Notes: a model not told the origin generated them from the letters alone. A DNA stretch of 64,000 bases from Corallococcus macrosporus (GCF_017302985.1 NZ_JAFIMU010000007.1:806001-870000), one strand, 5' to 3'; counted from the stretch's first letter, positions 28,298 through 40,475 are shown. Numbers and translations are program-made.

Positions 28298-28720
28298 ATG
28301 CCCACGCTCGAAGACGCCATCGCCCTGGCGGTGGCCGCGCACCAGGGTCAGCGCGACAAGGCAGGACAGCCCTACATCCTCCACCCGCTGCGGGTGATGC
28401 TCCGTCTGTCATCCGACGCGGAGCGCACCGCGGCCATCCTCCACGACGTGGTGGAGGACACGCCGTACACGCTGGAGCGCCTGCGGGAGCTGGGCTACCC
28501 GGAGGACGTGCTGTCCGCGCTGGACTGCCTGACGAAGCGCGAGGGCGAAAGCTACGAGGCCTTCATCGAGCGGCTGCGTCCCCACCCCCTGGCCCGCCGC
28601 GTGAAGCTGGCGGACCTGGAGGACAACATGGACGTGCGCAGGCTGAAGGACGTCACGCCCAAGGACGCCGAGCGCCTGTCGCGCTACGTGGCCGCCTGGA
28701 CGCGCCTGCGCGCGGAGTAG
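28298..28720 (+). CDS. Lone HD-domain (p)ppGpp hydrolase-like protein
   Basis: The 140-residue protein is just an HD domain of the RelA/SpoT hydrolase type: AHQGQRDKAGQPYILHPLRV (His29), ILHDVVEDT (His49-Asp50 and Glu53) and VKLADLEDNMD. Small alarmone hydrolases (Mesh1/SAH type) of this size remove the 3'-pyrophosphate from (p)ppGpp using Mn; other members act on unrelated phosphates. No synthetase, TGS or ACT domain is present. The ATG at 28298 is the natural start. It follows the pilus cluster but belongs to no obvious pathway there, and a strong terminator follows. Confidence 0.85.
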   Translation: MPTLEDAIALAVAAHQGQRDKAGQPYILHPLRVMLRLSSDAERTAAILHDVVEDTPYTLERLRELGYPEDVLSALDCLTKREGESYEAFIERLRPHPLARRVKLADLEDNMDVRRLKDVTPKDAERLSRYVAAWTRLRAE

Positions 28721-28737
28721 CTCCCGGGAAAGACGAC

Positions 28738-28776
28738 GGCCCGGCGACCCTCCCGTGAAGCGAGGGCGGCCGGGCC
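28738..28776. terminator. Bidirectional terminator between HD gene and acnA
   Basis: Eight-base arms GGCCCGGC/GCCGGGCC and an inner CCCTC/GAGGG arm form a long G/C stem between two convergent stop codons. There is no T run, so efficiency is inferred. Confidence 0.7.
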
Positions 28777-28802
28777 GCGAACCACCGTGTCGTGCCGCCT
28801 GC

Positions 28803-31538
<2,736 letters not shown>

Positions 31539-31666
31539 GTGCGTTGCCGTCCTTCCGTGCCGGAATGACGCAACTTCTAGGCGTGTCCCCCCCGGCATGC
31601 AAAGGGTTCCTGCACCGCGTTGAAGACGGTGGACGGTTGGCTCGAACCCCGGGCTTACGGCCCCGC

Positions 31667-32935
31667 TCAGAGCACCTTGCGGAAGAAGTACAGCACGCGC
31701 TCCACGGCCTTCTGCCAGAGGGGCCGGCGGCGGAAGAGGGCCAGGTCCACCTCGCGGCAGTTGCCGCAATCCAGGCGGAACGAGTCCTCCAGGTCGCGCC
31801 CCAGCCGGGGGTCCGCGAAGACGGCGTTCACCTCGTGGTTGAAGGCCAGGGACAGCCGTTCCAGGTTGAACGACCCGATGGTGCCCCACACCCCGTCCAC
31901 CACGGCCGTCTTGGCGTGCAGCACGCCCCGGCGCCACTCGAAGATGCGGATGCCGGCCTCCATCAGCGGCTCGTAGAAGGCGCGCGTCGCATGCTCGAGG
32001 AACGGGTGGTCGCTCTTGCCCCCGTTGAGCAGCAGGCTCACCTCCACGCCGCGCTTCGCCGCGTCCTTGAGCGCGGCCACCATGCGCCGGTCCGGCACGA
32101 AGTAGCCCGCGGCGATGAGCACGCTGGCCCGCGCGCGCTGGATGGCGTGCAGATACGCGCGGTGGATGCTGCGGCGGCTGGACAGCACCGCCAGTCCCAC
32201 GTCCCCCTTGGCCAGCAGCGCCCTGGGCGCGTGCGCCCCGCCCTGGATGCGGCGGCGCAGCCGGCTCAGCCGGTCCCGGAACATCATCCGCCACGTGGCC
32301 AGGAACCTGCGCTCCAGCTCGTGCACCGCCGGGCCTTCGATGCGCAGCACGTCGTCGCGCCACGCCACGCCCTGCCCCTCCGGGGCCCAGTGCGCCGCGA
32401 TGTTCACCCCGCCCGTGAAGGCCACCTGGCCGTCCACGACGAGAATCTTCCGGTGGTCCCGGCGCAGCAGGTGGCGCAGCCCGCGCTGGAGGCTGAAGGG
32501 CTTGAACGCCCGCACGTCCACGCCGCGCTGGCGCAGCCCCTCGAAGAAGCTCCTGCGGCTGGTCCAGGACCCCACCGCGTCGTACAGCACCTTCACGTGC
32601 ACGCCGCGCTCGGCGGCCTCCGCCAGCGCCTGGCCGAAGAGTTCGCCCACCGCGTCGGTGACGAACATGTACGTCTCCAGGCGGATGGAGCGGCGCGCGC
32701 GGCGGATGGCCTCCAGCATCTCCGGGTAGGCCTCCACGCCGTCGCGCAGCAGGCGGCACGCGTTGCCCTGGAGCGTGGGGTGGTGCTGCGGCAGGTAGTA
32801 GCGGGCGAGCAGCCGCCGGGACACCCCGTCGCTCCACACCGGAGCGTGTTCGGGCACCGGCCCCACCGAGCGCGCCGGCCTGGGCGCCGCTGGAACCAAC
32901 CCCTCCGTCTGACCCTCCCCCGCCAGCTCACGCAT
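31667..32935 (-). CDS. Phospholipase D/cardiolipin synthase-like protein
   Basis: The 422-residue protein has two HKD motifs of the PLD superfamily: [18 protein letters not shown] in the first half and [18 protein letters not shown] in the second. This pair is the cardiolipin-synthase layout, which condenses two phosphatidylglycerols. Unlike classical Cls it has no clear N-terminal transmembrane pair, so it resembles the ClsB/YbhO-type enzymes that lie on the inner membrane. The ATG at 32935 is preferred; a six-base inverted repeat (32936-32951) abuts it. The FHA gene lies 101 bases upstream. Confidence 0.85.
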   Translation of the reverse strand: MRELAGEGQTEGLVPAAPRPARSVGPVPEHAPVWSDGVSRRLLARYYLPQHHPTLQGNACRLLRDGVEAYPEMLEAIRRARRSIRLETYMFVTDAVGELFGQALAEAAERGVHVKVLYDAVGSWTSRRSFFEGLRQRGVDVRAFKPFSLQRGLRHLLRRDHRKILVVDGQVAFTGGVNIAAHWAPEGQGVAWRDDVLRIEGPAVHELERRFLATWRMMFRDRLSRLRRRIQGGAHAPRALLAKGDVGLAVLSSRRSIHRAYLHAIQRARASVLIAAGYFVPDRRMVAALKDAAKRGVEVSLLLNGGKSDHPFLEHATRAFYEPLMEAGIRIFEWRRGVLHAKTAVVDGVWGTIGSFNLERLSLAFNHEVNAVFADPRLGRDLEDSFRLDCGNCREVDLALFRRRPLWQKAVERVLYFFRKVL

Positions 32936-33036
32936 CACCCTATTGAGGGTGGGACCGGGGGGAGTGACCGGCAACCCGGACGGGCCCTGCCCGCCTCCCT
33001 GGCGGGGTTGCACCGTCCGCCAGGCAACGGCTGGGA

Positions 33037-34644
33037 CTACAGGCCGTACTCGATGCGCTTGTTCTCCGCGCGGGTGGCGCACGGCTGGTCGTACTCGGGG
33101 AAGTACTCGCGCATGTGGTCCAGCGTGGAGGCGGCCTGCTTGAAGTGGCCCTGGTTGTAGTAGCCCTCCACCTCCAGCAGCAGCTTGGAGCAGGTGCGGT
33201 CCAGCTCCTGCTGGGCGCGGCGCATGGCCTCCTGGGCCTCGTCGTACAGGTCCGGCTTCGGATCCGGGTGGGCCTCCAGCATCAGCCACGCCTCGCGGAA
33301 GGACTTCCAGGCCTCGTAGCGGTTGCGCGCGCCGATGTCCGGCGTCTCGAAGTTCTTCTGGCCCTTCTTGAAGAGGTCCCGGGCGTTCGCGACCAGTTGC
33401 TGCGTGGAGAGCTGCTCGGGCAGGAGCGCGCGCTCCACCCAGACGTTCCACACGCGCCAGGTGTCCTCGCCGGGCGGGTTGCGGGTGTTGTCGAAGATGA
33501 TGCGGTTGGGCTCACCCTTGCGCAGCTGCTGGGGCGGGATCATCAGCTCCAGCGAGCGCTCCTGGCTGGCCATCGTGTCCGGGGGCACCTTGCCCACGTC
33601 CACGCCGTTGACGCTCACCACCACCTCGTCCTTGGAGATGCCCTGGGCCTGGTAGTGGAGGATGACCACCGCGCGCGTCGCGGCGACGAACTCCCACTCG
33701 AAGACCTTCATGTCCGGCCGGTTCCAGGTGACGCCGTCACCCAGGCCGAACGAGTCGTTGATGGGCTGGTTGGACAGGCGCACGGGCTCCTCGCCCTTCT
33801 GCACCTTGTCGTCACCGCCCAGCACCAGCCAGTACATGAGGGCGAAGAGGCCCAGCACCACCACGCCGCCGCCGGCCATCACGCCCGCGCGCACCTTGGA
33901 GTTCGCCTCCGCCCAGAACAGGCGCAGGTTGGCCACCAGGCCCGGCGTCTCACGGCGGATGCGGGCGCGCTCGGCCGCGGACAGACCGCCGCCGCTGGAG
34001 CCACCGGCGCGGGGCGTGCGGGCCACCGCGCGGGACGACTGCGAGCCGGTGCGGCGCGCGGGCGGGGGCGCCGCGGGGGCCTTCTCGATGGTGGCGGGAC
34101 CGTCCTCTTCCGGAGGAGGCTGCTCCTGCGGCACGGCGCGCTGGGCGTTGGAGGTGGGCCGGCGGATGGCGCGCATGTTCATGCGCGTGGACTCCGCGCG
34201 GATGCCCTGCAGGTCCTCCTCGTCCGCGCCTTCCGGCACGAGCGCGGCGCCCTTCTTGTTGCGCTGCTTGCGCACGGAGTCGATGGAGACGATGCGCGTG
34301 CTGTTGGCGCCGTCCTCCGCAGGCTTCTCGTCCTCGCCGGTGGGCGCGTCCTCCGCCGCGAGCGCGAACAGGAACGTCACCGGGCCCAGCGTCAGCGTGT
34401 CGCCGTCCGTCAGTGTCTGCTTCTGCACGGCCGCGCCGTTGACGAGCGTGCCGTTGGCGCTCTTCTGGTCCTCCACCGCGTAGCCGTCACCGTCCTGGAA
34501 GATGCGGCAGTGACGGCGGGAGATGCCGGGGTCGTACAGCACCACGTCGCACTCGGAGGTGCGCCCGATGAGCACGGAGTCCTGGTCGAAGACGAACTCC
34601 TTGCCGGCGTCTTTTCCCTCGGAGATCGTCAGTTGGAAGGCCAT
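33037..34644 (-). CDS. FHA-domain membrane protein
   Basis: The 535-residue protein begins with an FHA domain (about 1-95; LIGRTSECDVVL, ISRRHCRI, SANGTLVNG), which binds phosphothreonine peptides. A long Pro/Ala/Arg linker follows to about 240, then one transmembrane helix (VMAGGGVVVLGLFALMYWLVL, about 255-275) and a C-terminal region outside the membrane with helical, TPR-like repeats (AWKSFREAWLMLEAHP, YYNQGHFKQAASTLDHM). It could relay kinase signals across the membrane. The AGGA ribosome site overlaps the stop of the upstream WYL gene, only six bases away, so it belongs to that operon. Confidence 0.88.
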   Translation of the reverse strand: MAFQLTISEGKDAGKEFVFDQDSVLIGRTSECDVVLYDPGISRRHCRIFQDGDGYAVEDQKSANGTLVNGAAVQKQTLTDGDTLTLGPVTFLFALAAEDAPTGEDEKPAEDGANSTRIVSIDSVRKQRNKKGAALVPEGADEEDLQGIRAESTRMNMRAIRRPTSNAQRAVPQEQPPPEEDGPATIEKAPAAPPPARRTGSQSSRAVARTPRAGGSSGGGLSAAERARIRRETPGLVANLRLFWAEANSKVRAGVMAGGGVVVLGLFALMYWLVLGGDDKVQKGEEPVRLSNQPINDSFGLGDGVTWNRPDMKVFEWEFVAATRAVVILHYQAQGISKDEVVVSVNGVDVGKVPPDTMASQERSLELMIPPQQLRKGEPNRIIFDNTRNPPGEDTWRVWNVWVERALLPEQLSTQQLVANARDLFKKGQKNFETPDIGARNRYEAWKSFREAWLMLEAHPDPKPDLYDEAQEAMRRAQQELDRTCSKLLLEVEGYYNQGHFKQAASTLDHMREYFPEYDQPCATRAENKRIEYGL

Positions 34645-34650
34645 GTCGTC

Positions 34651-35580
34651 CTAGGAGCCTATCGAGGCATGTACGGCTCGGGCAACGGCGGCGCGCGCGC
34701 TCGCCGGCTCCAGCACTTCCGCCTCTCCCCCGAAGGATAGCACCCACTGCGTGAGCCAGCGCTCACTGTCTCCGGCCACCCGCACCTCCACCCCACCGTC
34801 AGCGAGCGGGCGGGCGTCCTGACCGAAGCGCTCCTTCACGTAGGGTGCGGCCGTCGGAGTGAAGCGCACCCGGACGGAGGCCTCGCTGGCGCTGCGCGCC
34901 GGGTTGGGCACGTCCGCGCGGGCGTCCGGCGGCGGCTGGAAGGCCGTGGTCGTGACGGCCAGGTCCTCCATGCGATCCAACCGGAACAGGCGCGCGTCCT
35001 GGCGGGTGTGGCAGAAGCCCTGGAGGTACCACTGGCCGCGGTGGCTGAGCAGCTCGTAGGGGCGCACCCGGCGGGGCTCCGGGGCGCGGCCGGGGCTGGC
35101 GTAGCCGAACGTCACCTCCAGCCGCTCCAGGATGGCGCGCGTGAGCGGCCCCAGCGCCGGGGGCGCGTCCGCGGAGGCGTCGATCTTCCGGTACATGTCC
35201 CGGAAGCGCTCGCGGGCCGCGGGCGGGATGATGCCCTCCAGCTTCGTGAGGGCGCTCTGGAGCGCGTCGCCGGTGGCCGGGCGCAAGAGCTCCGCCGCGG
35301 CGGCCAGGGCCGCGGCCTCGCCCGCCGTCAGCCGGGGCGGCGCGAACAGGCGCTGGTCCAGGTCCACGTAGACGCGGTCGTTGTCCACGTAGATGTCGAT
35401 GTAGTCGTCCGGGTTGAAGGGCGGCCGGCCCACGCAGGTGAGCAGGTCCAGCTCCTCCAGCAGGTCCTCGCGGCTGATGTTGAGGGCCTTGGCCAGGGCG
35501 TCCACCGTGACGCCCGGGTGCTTGGAGACGTAGGGGACGAGGAACAGCAGGCGGCGCAGCCGCTCGTGGACGTTGCTCAT
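34651..35580 (-). CDS. WYL-domain transcriptional regulator (second of pair)
   Basis: The 309-residue protein has an N-terminal winged-helix region (about 1-70; TVDALAKALNISREDLLEEL) and a WYL domain (about 140-230; LSHRGQWYLQGFCHTRQDARLFRLDRMEDL), then a C-terminal WCX-like part. WYL pairs such as PafB/PafC in actinobacteria activate DNA-damage genes; other WYL proteins sense nucleic acid. Its ATG overlaps the stop of the first WYL gene (ATGA at 35577-35580). It runs directly into the FHA gene. A role in damage response is suggested by family only. Confidence 0.9.
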   Translation of the reverse strand: MSNVHERLRRLLFLVPYVSKHPGVTVDALAKALNISREDLLEELDLLTCVGRPPFNPDDYIDIYVDNDRVYVDLDQRLFAPPRLTAGEAAALAAAAELLRPATGDALQSALTKLEGIIPPAARERFRDMYRKIDASADAPPALGPLTRAILERLEVTFGYASPGRAPEPRRVRPYELLSHRGQWYLQGFCHTRQDARLFRLDRMEDLAVTTTAFQPPPDARADVPNPARSASEASVRVRFTPTAAPYVKERFGQDARPLADGGVEVRVAGDSERWLTQWVLSFGGEAEVLEPASARAAVARAVHASIGS

Positions 35581-36602
35581 GCGCTCACCCGCTGACCTTC
35601 CACCGGCGCGTGCTTCGCCAGGATGTTCGCGGCCATCCGCTCCAGGCGCTCGCGCGCCTCCGGAGGCCCTTCCATGCGGCAGTCCGCGCCCAGGGACAGG
35701 ACGAAGCGTGCCAGCCCGTCCAGGAACGTCACCGGGAAGCGCGCCCGCACGACGCCCTCCCCTACCGGCTCCAGCGCCGCGCCCGGGAACAGCGAGCCCG
35801 CGCGCGAGGCCTGCGGCCCGGTGAGCTGGAGTGTCACCTCCATGGGCTCATGGAAGCGGTACTGCCAGGGGAAGTAGGCCACGTGGGCGTCCAGCGAGAA
35901 GTCCGCCGGCACCTCGAAGTCCGGCGTGCGCGGCCGCGCGGTGTTCACCTTCAGCTCGCGGATGCGGTGGACGTGGAAGGTGCGCAGGCCCTGGCGCAGG
36001 TGGCAGTAGCCCACCAGCGTCCAGACGCCGCGCCGGAGCGCCAGGCCGTAGGGGTCCACGCGCCGTTCCGTGACGCCGTCCTTGCGCGGGCTGCCGTAGG
36101 TGATCTGCACCCACTTGTGCGCGGAGCACGCGTCCCAGAGCTGCTCCAGGCGGGCGGAGACCTCCTTCTCCTGGCCCTCCTGTCCGGTGCCCAGCTCCAT
36201 GCGCACACGCGGCGTGGGCAGGGACTCCCCGGCGAAGAAGCCAATCTTGCGCAGCGCGTGCGCCAGGTCGTCGCGGCCGGGGAAGGCGCCGGACGCCAGC
36301 GCGGCGGACCCGGCGGCGTAGAGGACGGCCAGCTCCTCCTTCGTGAGGTCCGCCTCCGGCAGGTAGTAGACGTTGCGGTCGACGAGGTAGCCGTCGCGCC
36401 GCTCGTCGTCGCCCTGCACGTAGCTCAGCGGGAAGCCCAGCTCGACGAGCTCCGCCTTGTCGCGTTCGAACTTGCGTTCCGCGGCGTCGTCCGAACCGCC
36501 GTAGTCCGCGGGGAAGTGCTCACGCAGCTCGGCCCACGAGATGGGTTCCCGCGCGTCGAGCAGCAGTGCCACGAGATCAAGGATGCGTTCCGTGCGGTCC
36601 AT
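35577..36602 (-). CDS. WYL-domain transcriptional regulator (first of pair)
   Basis: This 341-residue partner starts MDRTERILDLVALLLD and has a winged-helix domain (to about 100), a WYL domain (around 165-220; YGLALRRGVWTLVGYCHLRQGLRTFHVHRIREL) and a C-terminal WCX-like extension with GVVRARFPVTFLDGLARFVLSLG. It is the first gene of a three-gene unit (WYL-WYL-FHA). No ribosome site is evident at the ATG (36602). A weak LexA-like site lies about 150 bases upstream (36752-36768). PafB-type function is plausible but unproven. Confidence 0.9.
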   Translation of the reverse strand: MDRTERILDLVALLLDAREPISWAELREHFPADYGGSDDAAERKFERDKAELVELGFPLSYVQGDDERRDGYLVDRNVYYLPEADLTKEELAVLYAAGSAALASGAFPGRDDLAHALRKIGFFAGESLPTPRVRMELGTGQEGQEKEVSARLEQLWDACSAHKWVQITYGSPRKDGVTERRVDPYGLALRRGVWTLVGYCHLRQGLRTFHVHRIRELKVNTARPRTPDFEVPADFSLDAHVAYFPWQYRFHEPMEVTLQLTGPQASRAGSLFPGAALEPVGEGVVRARFPVTFLDGLARFVLSLGADCRMEGPPEARERLERMAANILAKHAPVEGQRVSA

Positions 36603-36977
36603 TCAGGAGATCGGTGACGATGGCGGACAGGACCCGGGAGATCAAGAGACCGGGGACTTCCGGGGTGGGAGAAGGGAGCAGGCCAGGAAAGGGACAGGGA
36701 GGGAACACCGGAGGGGGCTGGCTCCGTCCAAGGGGGAGATAGTCGCCCCAACCTGAACAGGCAAGCAGGTATCACCATGTACCCCTCGTTTCGTCCGCCA
36801 GGCAGCAGACAACCCCGGGCGTGGGGCTCGCACTCGGGGCGCGTCTGGGTTATTCCTTGGGCCCTGTCGAATTGGGTGAGAAGCGACAGCGTGCCTCCTC
36901 CAGAGCCTCTGGTGGAAGCTCCGCTGGCTGCCGTGGGGGCGACGCGGCGGACGGAAGGCTTTGACGAGGGCTCGACC
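36603..36977. other. Divergent intergenic region ahead of the WYL operon
   Basis: This 375-base region lies between the divergent WYL operon and a secreted-protein gene. It is Gly/purine-rich near the WYL start and holds the dyad ACCTG...CAGGT at 36751-36770 that includes the LexA-like sequence. In-frame codons upstream of 36978 look non-coding. No terminator is seen. Confidence 0.5.
36752..36768 (-). promoter_or_regulatory. Weak LexA-like site ahead of the WYL pair
   Basis: Read on the minus strand, this site agrees with the Myxococcus LexA motif at 15 of 17 positions, including the GTTCAG core and final S, but not at two positions in the left half. It could be a degenerate operator or chance in a 375-base region. 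Confidence 0.3.
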
Positions 36978-37451
36978 ATGGACCGCACCTCCCTGCTGAA
37001 GAAGTGGCTTCCCGGGCTGGCGCTGGTGCTGCTGGCCTTCGCCTCCGCGCCCGCGCACGCCCGCTCCGAGCCGCTCTACTTCGCGCTGGAGGTCCGGCGC
37101 GACGGCCGGCTGATCGCCCAGCCCAAGCTGCTGGGAGAGGCGGGCCGCACGCTGCGCGCCGAGCGCCGCCGTCCGGGCGCGACGGTGCCGGACTACCGGC
37201 TGGTGCTCACGCCCAAGGGCGAGGGCGACTCCTTCCAGCTCCAGGTGGACCTGTCCCTGCCGGAGGGCGAGGGCCACTCGCAGCTCGCGCTGCTGCACGG
37301 CCAGGAGCGCAAGCTCCAGCTGGGCCGGGTGCCGGGCGAGCTGGAGGTGTCGCTGCTCCTGATGAAGGTGGACTCCCCGGAGTTCCGCGCGCTGATGCAG
37401 CTGACGGAGAACACGCCCGGCACGGTGAAGTCCGTCTCCTCCTCCATCTAG
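36978..37451 (+). CDS. Secreted protein of unknown function
   Basis: The 157-residue product starts at an ATG (36978) with GAGGG seven bases upstream, and has a clear Sec signal peptide (WLPGLALVLLAFASAPAHA). The mature part has beta-strand-like segments (YFALEVRRDGRLIAQPKLLGEAG, FQLQVDLSLP) and no Cys, suggesting a small periplasmic beta-sandwich. I do not recognise a family. It converges with proB, with 24 bases between stops. Confidence 0.75.
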   Translation: MDRTSLLKKWLPGLALVLLAFASAPAHARSEPLYFALEVRRDGRLIAQPKLLGEAGRTLRAERRRPGATVPDYRLVLTPKGEGDSFQLQVDLSLPEGEGHSQLALLHGQERKLQLGRVPGELEVSLLLMKVDSPEFRALMQLTENTPGTVKSVSSSI

Positions 37452-37475
37452 TCAGGCGGCTTGCGCGCACGGCCC

Positions 37476-38600
37476 CTACAGCACCGCCAGGTCGTCGCGG
37501 TGCACCGCTTCATCCAGGTAGCGGTAGCCCAGCACCGCCTCGATGTCCGCGCTCCGCCGCCCGGCGATGCGCTTGAGCTCGTTGGCGTCGTAGGTGGACA
37601 GGCCCCGGGCGAACACCGTCCCGGCCGCGTCCGTCAGGTCCACCGGGTCTCCCCGGCCGAACTCCCCCTCCACGCCCGTCACGCCGCTGGGCAGCAGGCT
37701 GCGCTTGCCGGTGACGATGGCCTCCTTCGCGCCCGCGTCCACCACCAGCCGGCCCCGGGGCCTCAGGGCGTGGGCGATCCAGGCGGTGCGCGCGCTGCGG
37801 CGTCCGGCGGGCTCGAAGAGCGTGCCCACCGCCTCCCCCTGCAGCACGCCGCGCAGGCGGCCGGGCACCGCGCCGGAGGTGATGACGCACGGGATGCCCA
37901 GCTCCGCGGCGCGAGCGGCGGCGCGCACCTTGGACGCCATGCCGCCCGTGCCCACCGCGCTGGTGGCGTCCCCGGCCAGGGCCAGCACGTCCGAGGTGAC
38001 GCGCGGCACGGAGGGCATGAGGCGGGCGTCGGCGTCCCTGCGCGGGTCGGCGGTGTAGAGCCCCTCCACGTCGGAGAGGAGGACCAGCGCGTCGGCCTCC
38101 ACCACGCCGGCCACCAAGCTGGCCAGCGTGTCGTTGTCGCCGAACTTCAGCTCGTCCACCGACACGGTGTCGTTCTCGTTGATGACCGGCACCACGCTCG
38201 CGGCCAACAGCCGGTCCAGGGTGTGCTTCACGTTGAGGTAGCGCCGGCGCTCCTGCACGTCCTCGTGGGTGAGCAGCACCTGGGCCACGGTGCGCGCCGC
38301 GTGGCTGAAGGCCTCTTCGTACGCCTGCATCAGGCGGCTCTGCCCCACCGCCGCGCACGCCTGCTTGCCCGGGATGTCCCGGGGACGCGCGGGCAGCCCC
38401 AGCCGCTCCATGCCCAGCGCGATGGCGCCGCTGGACACCACCACCAGCTCCCGGCCCCCGGCGGCCCACAGCAGGTCCTGTCCCAGCGCGTCGAAGTGGG
38501 CGCGGTTGAAGCGGCCGGTGGCGCTCGTCAGCGCGTTGGTCCCAATCTTCACCACCACGCGGCGGGCCTCGCGCAGGGCATTGCGTGCGGAATCAGTCAC
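37476..38600 (-). CDS. proB: Glutamate 5-kinase
   Basis: ProB phosphorylates glutamate with ATP in the first step of proline synthesis and is feedback-inhibited by proline. The 374-residue protein has the kinase core (VVVKIGTNALT, VVVSSGAIALGM, VINENDTVSVDELKFGDNDTL, GTGGMASKVRAA) and a C-terminal PUA domain (from about 280; GRLVVDAGAKEAI, ARGLSTYDANELKRIAG). The start is a GTG at 38600 with no good ribosome site. proA is not next to it in this window. It is divergent from hflX with a 169-base gap. Confidence 0.98.
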   Translation of the reverse strand: MTDSARNALREARRVVVKIGTNALTSATGRFNRAHFDALGQDLLWAAGGRELVVVSSGAIALGMERLGLPARPRDIPGKQACAAVGQSRLMQAYEEAFSHAARTVAQVLLTHEDVQERRRYLNVKHTLDRLLAASVVPVINENDTVSVDELKFGDNDTLASLVAGVVEADALVLLSDVEGLYTADPRRDADARLMPSVPRVTSDVLALAGDATSAVGTGGMASKVRAAARAAELGIPCVITSGAVPGRLRGVLQGEAVGTLFEPAGRRSARTAWIAHALRPRGRLVVDAGAKEAIVTGKRSLLPSGVTGVEGEFGRGDPVDLTDAAGTVFARGLSTYDANELKRIAGRRSADIEAVLGYRYLDEAVHRDDLAVL

Positions 38601-38769
38601 GGAAGGCAGCGTAGGCTGGAACGGGAAAGGACGCGCGCGGCCGGCTGTTCACCAGGCTTCGTGGCAGGCGGAAAACAGGGGCCATTGTCATGAAACGCGG
38701 ACGGTCCCTGTCCATCCAATGTCTTGAACGGGGCGCGGGCCCTTCGATGTCCGCGCCAGGAGAAACGGT

Positions 38770-40425
38770 TTGAAGGAAATCTACGGCAACACCCTGGGCC
38801 TGAAGTCGAGCGAGCAGCAGCGGCTGCGCAACACCTTCCGCCGCCGCGTGGATCCGCGCGAAATCGTGTCCGCGGAGCTTGCCCGCCACCTCACCGAGCT
38901 GTCGCACGAGCTCAACCGTCAGGTGGGCGTCCTCATCAACCGCAAGGGCGACATCGAGCACGTCGTCGTGGGCAACGCGCACAAGCTGGAGCTGCCGGAC
39001 ATCGGCCGTGCGCGCGCCGGGCAGATCCGTCTGCGCGGCCTGCGGCTGGTGCACACGCACCTCAAGAGCGAACCCCTGACGAAGGACGACCTCACGGACC
39101 TGGCGCTGCTGCGCCTGGACTGCGTGGCGGCCGTGGGCGTGGGCAACGACGGCCTGCCCGGCGTGATGCACTGGGCCTACCTGGTGCCGGAGAACGGCTC
39201 GGGTGAGTTCTGGCACGTGTCCACCCTGCCCTCCGTGCACGGTGAACAGCCGGACCTGCTGGCCACGCTGGACGCGCTGGAGGAGGAGCTCAACCGCAAG
39301 GCGGCCGCGCGCACGGTGTCCGGGAAGGAGCGCGCCATCCTGGTGGCGGTGTGCCTGGACGGCAACCGCGCCCGGGCGGAGTCCTCGCTGGCGGAGCTGA
39401 AGGAGCTGGCGCGCACCGCGGGCGTGGAGGTGGTGGACAGCGTGCTCCAGATGAAGCGCGAGGCGGATCCTCGCTACCTCATCGGCCGGGGCAAGCTGGA
39501 GGACCTGAACCTGCGCTCCATGCAGTCCATGGTGGACCTGCTCATCTTCGACAAGGACCTCACCCCGTCGCAGGGGCGGCACATCGGCGACGCGACGAGC
39601 CTGAAGATCCTCGACCGCACGCAGCTCATCCTCGACATCTTCGCCCAGCGGGCGCAGACGGCGGAGGGCAAGCTGCAGGTGGAGCTGGCGCAGCTGAAGT
39701 ACCGGCTGCCCCGGCTGGTGCAGGGGGATGACTCGCTCAGCCGCCTCATGGGCGGTGGCGTGGGCGGCCGCGGTCCCGGTGAGACGAAGCTCGAAATCGA
39801 CCGTCGCCGCGTGCGCGAGCGCATCACGAACCTGGAGCGTCGCATCGACGTCATCAGCCGCGAGCGCAGCGTCCGCCGGGCGCAGCGCAACCGGCGCGAG
39901 GTGCCGGTCATCTCCATCGTGGGCTACACCAACGCGGGCAAGTCCACGCTGCTCAACGCCATCACCAACGCGGAGGTGCTGGCGGAGGACAAGCTGTTCG
40001 CCACGCTGGACCCCACCAGCCGCCGCCTGCGCTTCCCGCAGGAGCGCGAGGTCATCATCACCGACACGGTGGGCTTCATCCGGGACCTGCCCAAGGACCT
40101 GGTGGCGGCCTTCCGCGCCACGCTGGAGGAGCTGTACGACGCAAGCCTCCTCCTGCACGTGGTGGACGCGAGCGACCCCGCGCGCGACGACCAGGTGGAG
40201 GCCGTGGAGAAGATCCTCCAGTCGCTGGGCCTGACGGAGAAGCCGCGCCTGATGGTCTGGAACAAGGCGGACCAGCTCACCGCGGACGAGGTGGAGACGC
40301 TGCTTCGCTCCCAGGGCGGCGTGGCCATCAGCGCGGTGAAGCGCGAGGGGCTGGCGACCCTGCTGGCCAAGGCGGACACCACCCTGTTCGCCGAGGGTGC
40401 GTCCGAGTCCATCGGCGTCGTGTGA
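38770..40425 (+). CDS. hflX: GTPase HflX
   Basis: HflX is a ribosome-splitting GTPase that rescues stalled or heat-damaged ribosomes. The 551-residue protein starts at TTG (38770), fixed by AGGAG six to seven bases upstream; no ATG fits. A long N-terminal extension (to about 180) carries LRGLRLVHTHLK and HWAYLVPE and is larger than in E. coli. Then come the HflX helical domain with DPRYLIGRGKLEDL and GGRGPGETKLEIDRRR (about 330-350), and the G domain: G1 GYTNAGKST, G3 DTVGF, G4 NKAD and a G5-like SAVKREGL. It may be co-transcribed with the following gene, 50 bases downstream. Confidence 0.97.
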   Translation: MKEIYGNTLGLKSSEQQRLRNTFRRRVDPREIVSAELARHLTELSHELNRQVGVLINRKGDIEHVVVGNAHKLELPDIGRARAGQIRLRGLRLVHTHLKSEPLTKDDLTDLALLRLDCVAAVGVGNDGLPGVMHWAYLVPENGSGEFWHVSTLPSVHGEQPDLLATLDALEEELNRKAAARTVSGKERAILVAVCLDGNRARAESSLAELKELARTAGVEVVDSVLQMKREADPRYLIGRGKLEDLNLRSMQSMVDLLIFDKDLTPSQGRHIGDATSLKILDRTQLILDIFAQRAQTAEGKLQVELAQLKYRLPRLVQGDDSLSRLMGGGVGGRGPGETKLEIDRRRVRERITNLERRIDVISRERSVRRAQRNRREVPVISIVGYTNAGKSTLLNAITNAEVLAEDKLFATLDPTSRRLRFPQEREVIITDTVGFIRDLPKDLVAAFRATLEELYDASLLLHVVDASDPARDDQVEAVEKILQSLGLTEKPRLMVWNKADQLTADEVETLLRSQGGVAISAVKREGLATLLAKADTTLFAEGASESIGVV

Positions 40426-40475
40426 CGGCGGGCGGGTTGTCGGCGCGGGGGCCCTCCCCGTAGAGTCGGGGGGCC

